Of a DNA stretch of 64,000 bases, positions 17,332 to 25,688 are shown in pieces. Origin of the DNA: Paenibacillus marchantiae. GTDB lineage: Bacteria > Bacillota > Bacilli > Paenibacillales > Paenibacillaceae. The translations under genes were made by a program, and so were the position numbers. Within the stretch, counting starts at the first letter, position 1. The number at the start of each line of letters is the position of its first letter. Below the pieces are notes generated by a model that saw only the letters and a list, made by a program, of their open reading frames with translations, was not told the DNA's origin and did no database searches. Location of the stretch: contig NZ_CP118270.1 of the NCBI RefSeq assembly GCF_028771845.1, forward strand, positions 806,001 to 870,000, read 5' to 3'.

Positions 17332-18363
17332 CTGAAGAACAATATCACCATGCGGGATATCGCCGACAAGCTCGGAGTTAGCAGTGTGACGGTCTCGAAA
17401 GCATTAAATGATAAAGATGGCGTCAGTGGCGAATTGAAGGAAAAAATTAAAGTGCTTGCCGTTCAGATGGGCTATCGGTATAACGCCGCAGCCCGTTCGA
17501 TGAAGGAAGGCCTGACTCATAATATTGGTGTTATTATCCCGGAGCGTTTTACCGGACCTACACAATCGTTCTATGTACGTGTATTCCAGCGCATCACCAA
17601 ACATCTGGAGGATCAGGGGTACTACGGTATTCTGCATATTCTGAATGTTCAGGACGAAGAGGAATTAATACTACCGAAGCTCTATAGTGACAACAAAGTG
17701 GATGGTTTCATTGTGCTTGGACAAGTCAGCAAGGAATATATCGAGCTGGTCCAGTCGATGGAGGTACCCAAAATGTTTCTCGATTTCTACGATGAGCATT
17801 CTGATATTGATTCTGTCGTTACCGATAACTTTTACGCTGCTTATGAGCTGACAAACGTTCTGGTACAGCAGGGACACCGCCGCATCGCTTATGTGGGGAA
17901 TCTCTATTCTACTAGCAGCATTCAGGACCGATTCCTCGGTTATTACAAATCATTGCTGGAGCATCGGTTGCCGATGAATCCGGATCTGGTGCTTAATGAC
18001 CGCGATGAGCGAGGTACGTTTATTGAAATTGATCTGCCAGAGCAGCTGCCTACGGCATTTGTATGCAACTGTGATCAGGTGGCCCATCTGCTCGTTCAGA
18101 AACTGACTTCACTGGGTATTCAAGTTCCTGCACAATGCTCCGTGGTTGGGTTCGATAATGATATCTATGCCACACTCTCCGAGCCCAAATTAACTACGGT
18201 TGAAGTCGATGTCGAACAGATGGCGCGCACTGCGGTTCATTCCATGCTCAAAAAGATTGATAACCCGAGTCGCAGCTTCGGCCGCGTACACGTGAAGGGT
18301 AATATCATTTATCGTGATTCGGTAACTGCTGCACCTGCCCTTTCGGATGACTTACCTAACTAA
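17332..18363 (+). CDS. LacI family transcriptional regulator of the mannan locus, probable CTG start
   Basis: About 343 residues: an N-terminal helix-turn-helix (MRDIADKLGVSSVTVSKALN) and a periplasmic-binding-protein-like sensor domain with GFIVLGQVSKEY and CSVVGFDNDIYATLSEPKLT. The only good ribosome site, AAGGAGG at 17316-17322, is 27 bases from the first ATG (17350) but 9 bases from an in-frame CTG at 17332. That start would give the usual LacI beginning LKNNITMRDIADKLG. No ATG, GTG or TTG fits. It follows the epimerase/GH130 operon and probably represses both mannan operons until an imported sugar binds. Confidence 0.85.
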   Translation: MKNNITMRDIADKLGVSSVTVSKALNDKDGVSGELKEKIKVLAVQMGYRYNAAARSMKEGLTHNIGVIIPERFTGPTQSFYVRVFQRITKHLEDQGYYGILHILNVQDEEELILPKLYSDNKVDGFIVLGQVSKEYIELVQSMEVPKMFLDFYDEHSDIDSVVTDNFYAAYELTNVLVQQGHRRIAYVGNLYSTSSIQDRFLGYYKSLLEHRLPMNPDLVLNDRDERGTFIEIDLPEQLPTAFVCNCDQVAHLLVQKLTSLGIQVPAQCSVVGFDNDIYATLSEPKLTTVEVDVEQMARTAVHSMLKKIDNPSRSFGRVHVKGNIIYRDSVTAAPALSDDLPN

Positions 18364-18390
18364 AAAGGAACTAGACTCCCTGTTCCACAA

Positions 18391-18431
18391 AAAGAGTGCT
18401 CCCGGCCATTACGGCTGCAGGAGCACTCTTT
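18391..18431. terminator. Bidirectional terminator between lacI and pectate lyase
   Basis: AAAGAGTGCTCC pairs perfectly with GGAGCACTCTTT around a 17-base loop, between convergent genes. Confidence 0.85.
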
Positions 18432-18515
18432 GCTTATGAAAAAACGATAACGTGGCTTGAAATCCTTGTAGTTACAGCCACTCGTTTCAACACCTGATTC
18501 GTGTTGCTGCCTAGC

Positions 18516-19943
18516 CTAGTAGCTCGTCTTCAGCCAGTTGTCTTTGGACCAGGTTAATTTGCCTGCACCTGCTCCGCTTGAACCGGTGAGGCGTGCATTC
18601 AGCGTCGCTGGATCATCGGTAGTGTAGCTGTAAGGAAGTGAAGAGAATCCGTTCCAGGAGAAAGCTTTCACTGCGGCCGGAACCGGGCTGAGCGGACTGC
18701 CGGATGTATCACTGTTTCCACGGAATGAGCTTCCATCCAGAGAATACATCGTGTCAGTCACCTGAATTTTACCGGTATATGTTGCGTCGGCCGGGTCCGT
18801 CTGGTTATTGCGGACCGGGAACAGTACGTCTTTGATCACCGACTTTTCGACCAGTACTGCACCATCTTCAGTGGAAATAGCTCCGTTGCCGATGATATCA
18901 AAATGATACCCTTTGGACGAAATCGCCGTTGCCATTGCAGAAGTGATTCTGGATTTGGCCGCACGTGCCCCTGTCGCATCCATCACAATATTGTAGGCAT
19001 GCGCATTGCCTCCGCGCAGACGCGGCATGCGATCCTGGATATCTTTGTACAAGTTATGGTGCAGAGTTATGGACAGATTAGCATTGGCCGATTCGAAGCT
19101 GGTCGAACCAACCAAATGACCTTTTTTCTGAGGAGATGAAATGGCAATGATATCGGCTTTGCTGAGCCCAACCGCGCTGCTGCGCAGGTAGTTGTACATC
19201 GGATAGGAAGCCTTGTTCGCTTCCAACTCGTTAATCTGCTGGGTAACCCAGCTGTTTGAGCTGCCGTCATCCCCTTTGAAGAGGGACCAGGAGATGGTCA
19301 CACCGCTCGTTCCTTTTTTCGAATCGACAAGCCCGTCGTAGGCTTTATTGAATGTGCAGTGATCAATCCATACGTTGCTGTTCTCTTCAAGGGTGATGTA
19401 ATCCCAGTCGTTTTTGTCGTAGTCACCTTTGGTCGCTTCATCCCATTCCCATAACTCATCGAATTCGAGGTTGCGGATAATAACGTTGGAACTGCGTTTG
19501 ACGCTGATGGCTCCGTGCTTGATCTTGGCCCCGTTGGCTGAGAAGATGGTCAGGCCATTAAAGCTGTCGATCGTCAGCTTGCTGACACCCGTTTGCTTCA
19601 ATACAGGATGAGTCAGCGCATCATTATGCTTGGCAAAAGGCGATGTCTGTGCAGCGCTCGGAATTTCGTTCCATCCCAGATTCAGGTCGTTCATAATCTC
19701 GACGACTTTGACACCAGAGTTCTTTTTCAGCGCCGCAGCGAGATCCGTTGCATTGTATACCTTCTTATACTTGGACGTGTCCGATTCGCTGATGGTACCT
19801 CCACCCGTATTGCCTTGGGAGAAACCTGTAAGATTGTAATCTGCATTGCCTGCTGCCTGTACACTTGTCGGTCCAGACAGTAGGGTGAAGCCCAACGTCA
19901 GAGCCAGCGCGGCACTGCACCATGTTCGAATTTTGCTTTTCAT
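18516..19943 (-). CDS. Secreted pectate lyase, polysaccharide lyase family 1
   Basis: A 475-residue protein with a signal peptide probably cleaved after SVQA near residue 30. The parallel beta-helix core shows PL1 hallmarks: NVIIRNLEF near residue 157, the Ca-binding and conserved NVWIDHCTFNKAYDG near 190, and the catalytic-Arg segment QDRMPRLRGGNAHAYN near 300. It cleaves polygalacturonate outside the cell by beta-elimination. GGGAGG is 9 bases before the ATG. A strong cre-like site overlaps the probable promoter, so glucose repression is expected. It has no carbohydrate-binding module. Confidence 0.92.
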   Translation of the reverse strand: MKSKIRTWCSAALALTLGFTLLSGPTSVQAAGNADYNLTGFSQGNTGGGTISESDTSKYKKVYNATDLAAALKKNSGVKVVEIMNDLNLGWNEIPSAAQTSPFAKHNDALTHPVLKQTGVSKLTIDSFNGLTIFSANGAKIKHGAISVKRSSNVIIRNLEFDELWEWDEATKGDYDKNDWDYITLEENSNVWIDHCTFNKAYDGLVDSKKGTSGVTISWSLFKGDDGSSNSWVTQQINELEANKASYPMYNYLRSSAVGLSKADIIAISSPQKKGHLVGSTSFESANANLSITLHHNLYKDIQDRMPRLRGGNAHAYNIVMDATGARAAKSRITSAMATAISSKGYHFDIIGNGAISTEDGAVLVEKSVIKDVLFPVRNNQTDPADATYTGKIQVTDTMYSLDGSSFRGNSDTSGSPLSPVPAAVKAFSWNGFSSLPYSYTTDDPATLNARLTGSSGAGAGKLTWSKDNWLKTSY

Positions 19944-20018
19944 AAAACCATTCCTCCCTAATTATAATGATTGCGTCTGTCCATCTCTGCCATCGCAAGT
20001 CACGAAGGACATGTCCTC

Positions 20019-20047
20019 AATGTAAATGTTGGAAGCGATTACAACAA
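20019..20047 (-). promoter_or_regulatory. Pectate lyase promoter with cre-like site
   Basis: On the minus strand TTGTTG (20042-20047) and TACATT (20019-20024) are 17 bases apart. The spacer overlaps TGTAATCGCTTCCA (20030-20043), which matches 13 of 14 positions of the cre consensus TGWAANCGNTNWCA in the better orientation. CcpA bound here would block RNA polymerase. Confidence 0.6.
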
Positions 20048-20142
20048 TAATCCTTATCTCAGATCGTTTTGGGATCCTGATATCAGTCCTCAAATAACAC
20101 CCGATTTAACCCGGAGCATTCCCATTTCAACTTATAGACATG

Positions 20143-20164
20143 AAAAAAAGCCCCCAAAGGGGCT
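20143..20164 (-). terminator. Terminator after the UPF0316 gene
   Basis: On the minus strand AGCCCC and GGGGCT pair and run directly into TTTTTTT. Confidence 0.8.
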
Positions 20165-20189
20165 CACTATTATCTCGAATATTCCTAAT

Positions 20190-20705
20190 TTATCTTTTGA
20201 TGGAACGTGTCCAGAACCCGCCATGGAACTGTTTGGGCTCAACGGTGATGACAAATGCTTTGGGATCAAGCTCCAGAATCGTCTGATATAGAAGTTTCTG
20301 GTTTTTTCGTTTCGCCAAAATCTCCATAACCAGCCGGTCTCCATCTCGTCCACTACCAACCCAGGCGGTGACACCGTATCCTTTATCCCGCAAGGCATTC
20401 GCTACATCCCCGCCCATCTGGTTACAAATAACCTTAACGGTAACGTAACCAAGCGCAATCTTCTCTTCGATCCAGGCACCCAGCAATACCCCCAGCCCAT
20501 AACCAACGGCATATACAATTAACGCAGATGGCTGGGTCAGATATTTGAGTACCAGATTCAGACCGAGTACGTAGATCACAATTTCGCCCATACTGATGAG
20601 CGCAGCAATATATTTCTGTCCTTTGAGCGTCAGAATCATCCGAAGTGTATAAGCAGATACATACACAATCTGGATCAAAAAGATAAATACCAATATTTTA
20701 AACAA
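20190..20705 (-). CDS. UPF0316/DUF2179 membrane protein (YebE-like)
   Basis: About 171 residues. Three membrane helices (starting FKILVFIFLIQIVYVSAYTL) are followed by a soluble domain with ICNQMGGDVANALRDKGYGV and LELDPKAFVITVEPKQFHGG, which marks the UPF0316 family. A TTG start at 20705 gives the family's usual N-terminus and has AAAGAGGG 7 bases upstream; a GTG at 20732 would add nine basic residues. The function is unknown. The gene stands alone. Confidence 0.75.
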   Translation of the reverse strand: MFKILVFIFLIQIVYVSAYTLRMILTLKGQKYIAALISMGEIVIYVLGLNLVLKYLTQPSALIVYAVGYGLGVLLGAWIEEKIALGYVTVKVICNQMGGDVANALRDKGYGVTAWVGSGRDGDRLVMEILAKRKNQKLLYQTILELDPKAFVITVEPKQFHGGFWTRSIKR

Positions 20706-21055
20706 TCGCAATCCCTCTTTCCTGACTTTCACAACGAAATGGGCCGTTTGTTGCGTGCCTTCGTTCCGCTTCCTCTACATATCATTTATTCTTCTGCATG
20801 TTTACTCTATCTCCATCATTGGACGTTATGCGGTCATTTTAAACGGTTGAACGTAAATTGGACTGCATTTTCTATTTTCTGCCCACTGGCAAGCGGGAAC
20901 TGACATTATAGAGCCCTTTTCACTCATTATCAACCCGGCCTGAGACCCAGGGGCGAAAAGCGGCGTGTCTGAATATGCTGAACCAACAGTAATTCGATTG
21001 AGGCGTCCAGGCAAAAAGGTTCGGGAAACGACGGCTACCAAAAGGGGGAACTGTC
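20706..21055. other. Divergent intergenic region
   Basis: Separates the UPF0316 gene and the dehydrogenase-like gene. A clear ribosome site (AGGGGGA near 21044) serves the plus-strand gene. I see no convincing promoter pair, RNA or extra gene. Confidence 0.4.
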
Positions 21056-22274
21056 ATGCAGTTGTGGCATGAGATGCAGCGGGAAGGTATGGAACAACTC
21101 ATATTTTGCCATGATCCACGGAGCGGGCTTAAAGCCGTTATCGCCATCCATAGTACAGTGCTGGGTCCCGCACTCGGGGGATGCCGCTGCTGGACGTATG
21201 CATCGGAGGAAGAAGCGGTTCGGGATGCCATCAAACTCGCGAAGGGCATGACCTACAAATCGGCGGTCTCCGGTCTGCCATATGGCGGGGGCAAAGCTGT
21301 GGTATGGGATGTGCCCGCCGAACTGGTCACCCAATCGGATGAGGCCAGCCCAGACAACAATCTAAATCCCAAAAAAGGCAAACAGAATGTCGGACCCCAT
21401 ACGAACATCATTAAAGGCAAGGATACATCGAACGGATTAGATAAGGATTTAGATAAGACATCCAAAAACAACCTACAAGCCTGCCGGCGTGCCGAAACGT
21501 TCCGTTCTCTGGGCCGCTATCTGGAACGACTGAACGGACGTTATGTGACAGGCCTGGATCTGGGCACTACGGCGGCAGATATGGACCAGATCCGGCTGGA
21601 GACGGTACATGTGACGGATACGACCGGATCGCTTGGCGCACAGGATGACTTCACAGCCGAGATGACCGCCTACGGTGTATACACTGGCATTGTGACATCG
21701 CTGCGTCACCAAGGCATTGACGCCTTGCAGGGCATTTGCGTTGCCGTCCAGGGACTGGGCAAGGTCGGGTATGCCCTGTGCCGTTACCTGCATGCAGCCG
21801 GGGCACGGCTCATTGTGGCAGACGTTGTACCCGAACGTGTACAACGTGCCCTTGTGCAGTTCAGCGGCGCCATGTCGGCCGATCCGGCCCATATTCACGC
21901 CGCTGACTGCAAGGTGTTCGCCCCCCTGTGCCCTAGGGGGCGTATTGACCCCGGCAACGGTGGAGGAGCTGCGCTGCTCCATCGTTGCCGGGGCGGCGAA
22001 CAACCAGCTCAGCCATCGGGAGCTGGTTGTTCGCCGCATGCAGGCGCGCGGCATCCTGTACGCGCCTGACTATGTGCTCAACGCAGGCGGAATCATCAGC
22101 ACCGCCTACGAGCTGGAAGGCGCAGGGCCCGACCTGATCCGCCAAAAGGTGGCGGGGATTGCGGGCACGCTGTCCAAAGTCTATGCGATAGCAGAGCAGT
22201 CTGTCCTCTCCACGGCTGATGCAGCCGATCAGCTGGCAGAGGCTGTCCTGCAAAGCGGAAAACCCCATGCTTAG
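21056..22274 (+). pseudogene. Leucine (Glu/Leu/Phe/Val) dehydrogenase-like gene broken by a +1 frameshift
   Basis: The first frame carries the N-terminal catalytic part (LGPALGGCRCWTY, LAKGMTYKSAVSGLPYGGGK) and the start of the NAD-binding domain (VAVQGLGKVGYALCRYLHAAG). At about 21921-21926 a run of six C shifts the frame: with five C the protein would read APCALGGVLTPATVEEL and continue to ANNQL, YAPDYVLNAGG and the C-terminus at 22274. Restored, it would be about 405 residues. A 40-45-residue Asn/Lys/Asp-rich insert follows VVWDVPAE, where leucine dehydrogenases have a short loop. Either a pseudogene, a programmed or phase-variable shift, or a sequencing error in a hairpin-rich tract. Confidence 0.8.
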
Positions 22275-22421
22275 CATACCGATACCGATTTAACACACTA
22301 ATTCAATCTCCCAATCGTTTAAGTGCTACAGAATCCAGATCACTGTTACAGCTCGCATATCATTTATTTTCTCCATCTTTAAAGTACATCGCATCACGTA
22401 AAGAATTAGAAAAAACGTAAA

Positions 22422-22457
22422 AAAGCCAATCCGATTCATCAACACCGGATTGGCTTT
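22422..22457. terminator. Bidirectional terminator
   Basis: AAAGCCAATCCG pairs perfectly with CGGATTGGCTTT between the convergent dehydrogenase-like gene and the ABC permease gene. Confidence 0.85.
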
Positions 22458-22529
22458 AATCAGCTTTTCTTCAGGATTCCATCTGCTAAACTTCATCAGG
22501 CAACCTCAACCAACCTCCTACCGCCCGCC

Positions 22530-24191
22530 TTAACCTTCAACCATTACAGAAGCCCGCTTCACCCGATGCAGCATCGTCCAGAACAGCATATTAATCACTA
22601 TTAGTAGTGCTATATAGATCCAGATGCCTGCTGGTATGGTGCGGATGAATACATGTAGTCCCCATAACAGTGCCATGAGCGGAAAGAAGGCAAAGACGAG
22701 CCAGCCGTCACTTTGCCCGGCCACACTAAAGGATTGGGAGAACGGCGGTTTTCGCATCAACAGCTTTCCAGAAAGCGGGATAAGTGCAGTTGCCACCAAA
22801 AATATCACGATCAGATCAGGAAGAATTCTTAACCCAAAGGTCCACACAAATACAATGGCGTTCAATATAAATACGGGTAAGAACATGTTGCATAAGAAAG
22901 CTTTTAGCGCTCCACTATATAGCACATTCTCGTTTGCCAGAGGGGCTGCCCGGAAAGTCCAAAACGCCTTGTATTGTCCGGAATACTTCAGCATGGTCAC
23001 AACAGACACAATCAGCAAGAGCACAATATATAGCGTGTAAAAGAAGGAGCTTTCCCTAAATTCTGCCCACGAAGAACTCTGCAATTGAGTGAACCAGAAT
23101 ACATAGGGCAATACAAAAGATAAACCCATCGACGGGTATACCTTCAACTTGAACTCCCTTTCACTTCGCATCATACTGGCAGACAAACGAAAGCACGCCT
23201 GCTCTTCTCTGGAACGGGAGAATACCTTTGCCATGATGCGATCCCAATTCCCACGTCTTCGTCCGGAGGCTTGACCTGCGTGTGCCATTTTCTCCAAATA
23301 CAATTCGAAGGAAGGCATCAACTTCACGTACATCAACAGACTGACCATTGGAACGATCACAGCAAGCGCCGAGAAAGTATACAGCCAGGGATCTCCCCCA
23401 CCGCTGAACAGCAGCTCAAATGCCGCTGCATACCATACCGGGGGCAGCAGTAACTGCCACCAGGCAGGCGTGAACACCATATTAAAGTCGATGATGCTAA
23501 ACGAACGTATGACCAGCTGATAGCCTACGGCAATCCCGATGGAAAGAAGGATTTGCATCATATTGATCATGTCCTTCAGCTTCTCGCCATCCAGAAACTT
23601 CATCATGAATAGATAGATCAGGGACGTGGTCACCAGAATTAACATATTAATCAGCACCAGTTCCACCAGAAAAAGCAGGAAAAAGCCGATCCCGTGGGCA
23701 ATCAATCCGGCTACCAGCGGCGCAGCCGTCAGAGAGCCTGTCAGGAGCAGCAAATAAACCCCTGCGTGAATGGCACGAGCCAAGCCAACAGTGCGTCCAT
23801 TTACCGGCTTGGTCATGATGATATTACGATCTCGAATATCGAGCAGTACCGAAGAAAAGTCGGAGATCATGGAGGTCATGATCATAAACATCAGCATGGC
23901 GGTCACTAGACCCATCTGGAGCATATAATGTCCCGTATCCCAGACAACAAACGGCACCATAATCAGCCCCATCAGTGCATACAACCAGAGGGAACGTAGA
24001 TACAGGTTGCCTTCTTTCTGCTCCTTATTGCCATTGCGCGCTGACAATACCGTTGGCACCCTCCGCTGATCCATCTGGAACTTCACCCGTAGAATCAAAC
24101 GCAATACATCATAATCCGCTCCTGTTTTGACGATGACAGACCGAAAACGATCCAGAATCTTCAGCGTACGGAAGTCGGAGGATTCCGCCAT
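22530..24191 (-). CDS. ABC exporter permease subunit
   Basis: About 553 residues with ten or more membrane helices and a long cytoplasmic region around residues 310-350 (MAHAGQASGRRRGNWDRIMA). No substrate-specific motif is visible; overall it resembles large ABC-2-type export permeases of Bacilli. The ATG at 24191 lies one base after the ATPase stop, with GGAGGTG inside the ATPase 3' end, so the two subunits are coupled. The substrate is unknown. Confidence 0.75.
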   Translation of the reverse strand: MAESSDFRTLKILDRFRSVIVKTGADYDVLRLILRVKFQMDQRRVPTVLSARNGNKEQKEGNLYLRSLWLYALMGLIMVPFVVWDTGHYMLQMGLVTAMLMFMIMTSMISDFSSVLLDIRDRNIIMTKPVNGRTVGLARAIHAGVYLLLLTGSLTAAPLVAGLIAHGIGFFLLFLVELVLINMLILVTTSLIYLFMMKFLDGEKLKDMINMMQILLSIGIAVGYQLVIRSFSIIDFNMVFTPAWWQLLLPPVWYAAAFELLFSGGGDPWLYTFSALAVIVPMVSLLMYVKLMPSFELYLEKMAHAGQASGRRRGNWDRIMAKVFSRSREEQACFRLSASMMRSEREFKLKVYPSMGLSFVLPYVFWFTQLQSSSWAEFRESSFFYTLYIVLLLIVSVVTMLKYSGQYKAFWTFRAAPLANENVLYSGALKAFLCNMFLPVFILNAIVFVWTFGLRILPDLIVIFLVATALIPLSGKLLMRKPPFSQSFSVAGQSDGWLVFAFFPLMALLWGLHVFIRTIPAGIWIYIALLIVINMLFWTMLHRVKRASVMVEG

Positions 24192-24192
24192 A

Positions 24193-24978
24193 TCAGTACA
24201 CCTCCTGCACGATGGACACAAAGCGTTCTGCTATTGCCCGATGCTCATTGAAGCCCGTCAGTTGATTGAACACTTCCTCCAGTGAGCCTTCCATGGATTG
24301 CTGCTGAAGCTGCCTGAACGTACCATCCGCCATCACACGTCCTTCGGCAATCAGAACGATTCGGCTGCTGATCTTCTCCACCACATCCATGATGTGTGAC
24401 GAATAGAATATCGTTGTACCCTTGGCCGACAGCTGTGTCAAAATCTCCTTTACCACCATTACACTGTTGGCGTCCAGACCGCTTAGCGGTTCATCCAGGA
24501 ACAACAGATCCGGGTCATGCAACAGCGCGGAGATCAGCAGCACTTTCTGACGCATGCCTTTGGAGAAGGAAGCAATGCGGGAATGATATGATTTTTCCAG
24601 TCCAAAACAATCCATCAACTGCTTCGCCTTATAATCGGCATCTTCATAGGACAACCCGTACAATTCTCCTATAAAGGTCAGATACTCTGCCGGGGTTAAT
24701 TGCTCGTATAGCTCCGCGACTTCCGGTACATAACCGATTCGGCGTTTATATTCCACGTCACCATCCGCGATATCCTTGCCAAAGATGCGAACCGTACCTA
24801 CATATCCCTCAACCAGTCCGAGCAAAATCTTGACCGTTGTGCTTTTGCCCGCACCGTTCGGACCGATGTATCCAATCATCTCGCCCCGATTCACTTCTAA
24901 ATCAATCCCATTTAGCACATAACGCCCGTTATACCGCATACGCAAGCCTTCAATTGACAGTACTTGTTTTTCACTCAC
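24193..24978 (-). CDS. ABC exporter ATP-binding subunit
   Basis: A 261-residue ATPase with Walker A GPNGAGKST near residue 38, signature SFSKGMRQKVLL near 137 and Walker B LLFLDEPLSGLD near 157, followed by the H-loop SSHIMDVVEK. The degenerate SKGM signature is typical of ABC-2 export ATPases. It starts with GTG and a weak ribosome site. It drives the permease encoded immediately downstream. Confidence 0.9.
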   Translation of the reverse strand: MSEKQVLSIEGLRMRYNGRYVLNGIDLEVNRGEMIGYIGPNGAGKSTTVKILLGLVEGYVGTVRIFGKDIADGDVEYKRRIGYVPEVAELYEQLTPAEYLTFIGELYGLSYEDADYKAKQLMDCFGLEKSYHSRIASFSKGMRQKVLLISALLHDPDLLFLDEPLSGLDANSVMVVKEILTQLSAKGTTIFYSSHIMDVVEKISSRIVLIAEGRVMADGTFRQLQQQSMEGSLEEVFNQLTGFNEHRAIAERFVSIVQEVY

Positions 24979-25173
24979 TTCGTTATCCAGCCCCTATCTC
25001 TATTATTTCTACAATTATACTAGTTTACCACAGATTGGATTAACAGAGAGGGATAAAGAAAAATTAAAAGACCTTTGCTCTGCACAAAGAAGTGCATAAC
25101 AAAGATCCTGAATTTATAGAATAGAATTTGATTTTTGTTAATTTACCAATTAAGTCTGGTAATTATTATTTTT

Positions 25174-25389
25174 TTATTTAGTTGAAATTCTTATTAGTAA
25201 AATGTAAAACAACACACCTCCTACCACTCCAAAAAAAACATATAAATCTATAAAAATATAAGCTATAAACGCGGATGATATCAACGTCACAATAATCCCA
25301 GCTCTATTTTTTAATAATATTCTATAGGTTAGATAACCTAGCAATCCAGAGATTAATGTCGACAACAAAAAAGGAAGAATAACGTACAT
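25174..25389 (-). CDS. Small AT-rich membrane protein, unknown
   Basis: A 71-residue protein with two or three membrane helices, starting MYVILPFLLSTLISGLLGYL and ending in a short basic tail. AGGAGG stands 7 bases before the ATG, so it is probably translated. Its base composition is clearly more AT-rich than the neighbours, which suggests a recent or poorly conserved gene. I recognise no family. Confidence 0.55.
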   Translation of the reverse strand: MYVILPFLLSTLISGLLGYLTYRILLKNRAGIIVTLISSAFIAYIFIDLYVFFGVVGGVLFYILLIRISTK

Positions 25390-25600
25390 TTGCTAACCTC
25401 CTAACTCGCACCCGTGTTTTACCATTTTTATTTTGTGGCAGGATCCTACCAATAATATATCTTAGCAATGTAATCGTCCTGAGGATTAAGCTTTTCCGTT
25501 ATTTATACTAATACCTTATTTCTGCTATTGATAATCTAAAATTAGAATAAAAGGTTCAATTGGAATGTTTAATCTCTAGCTTATAGAGCTTCATATTTTT

Positions 25601-25651
25601 CACAATTAAACCCTTGTCCCACTCATAATGAGGGACAAGGGTTTAATTGTG
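25601..25651. terminator. Long perfect inverted repeat, probable terminator of the GH43 gene
   Basis: Twenty bases starting CACAATTAAACCC pair perfectly with 25632-25651 around an 11-base loop that can itself pair CTCAT with ATGAG. It lies about 40 bases past the GH43 stop. The stem lacks a clean terminal U-run but contains internal A/T runs. The remaining 25390-25600 is AT-rich with no gene seen. Confidence 0.6.
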
Positions 25652-25688
25652 AATCTTTATGATGATTAACCAACAAAACAATCAATCC

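Noticed and set aside
19961..19966. TATAAT as the pectate lyase -10 box
   Set aside because: It lies only a few bases before the ribosome site, leaving no room for a leader; the upstream TTGTTG/TACATT pair fits better.
21473..22277. Minus-strand open frames within the dehydrogenase-like gene
   Set aside because: The plus strand carries recognisable dehydrogenase motifs throughout once the frameshift is allowed; the minus frames carry none.
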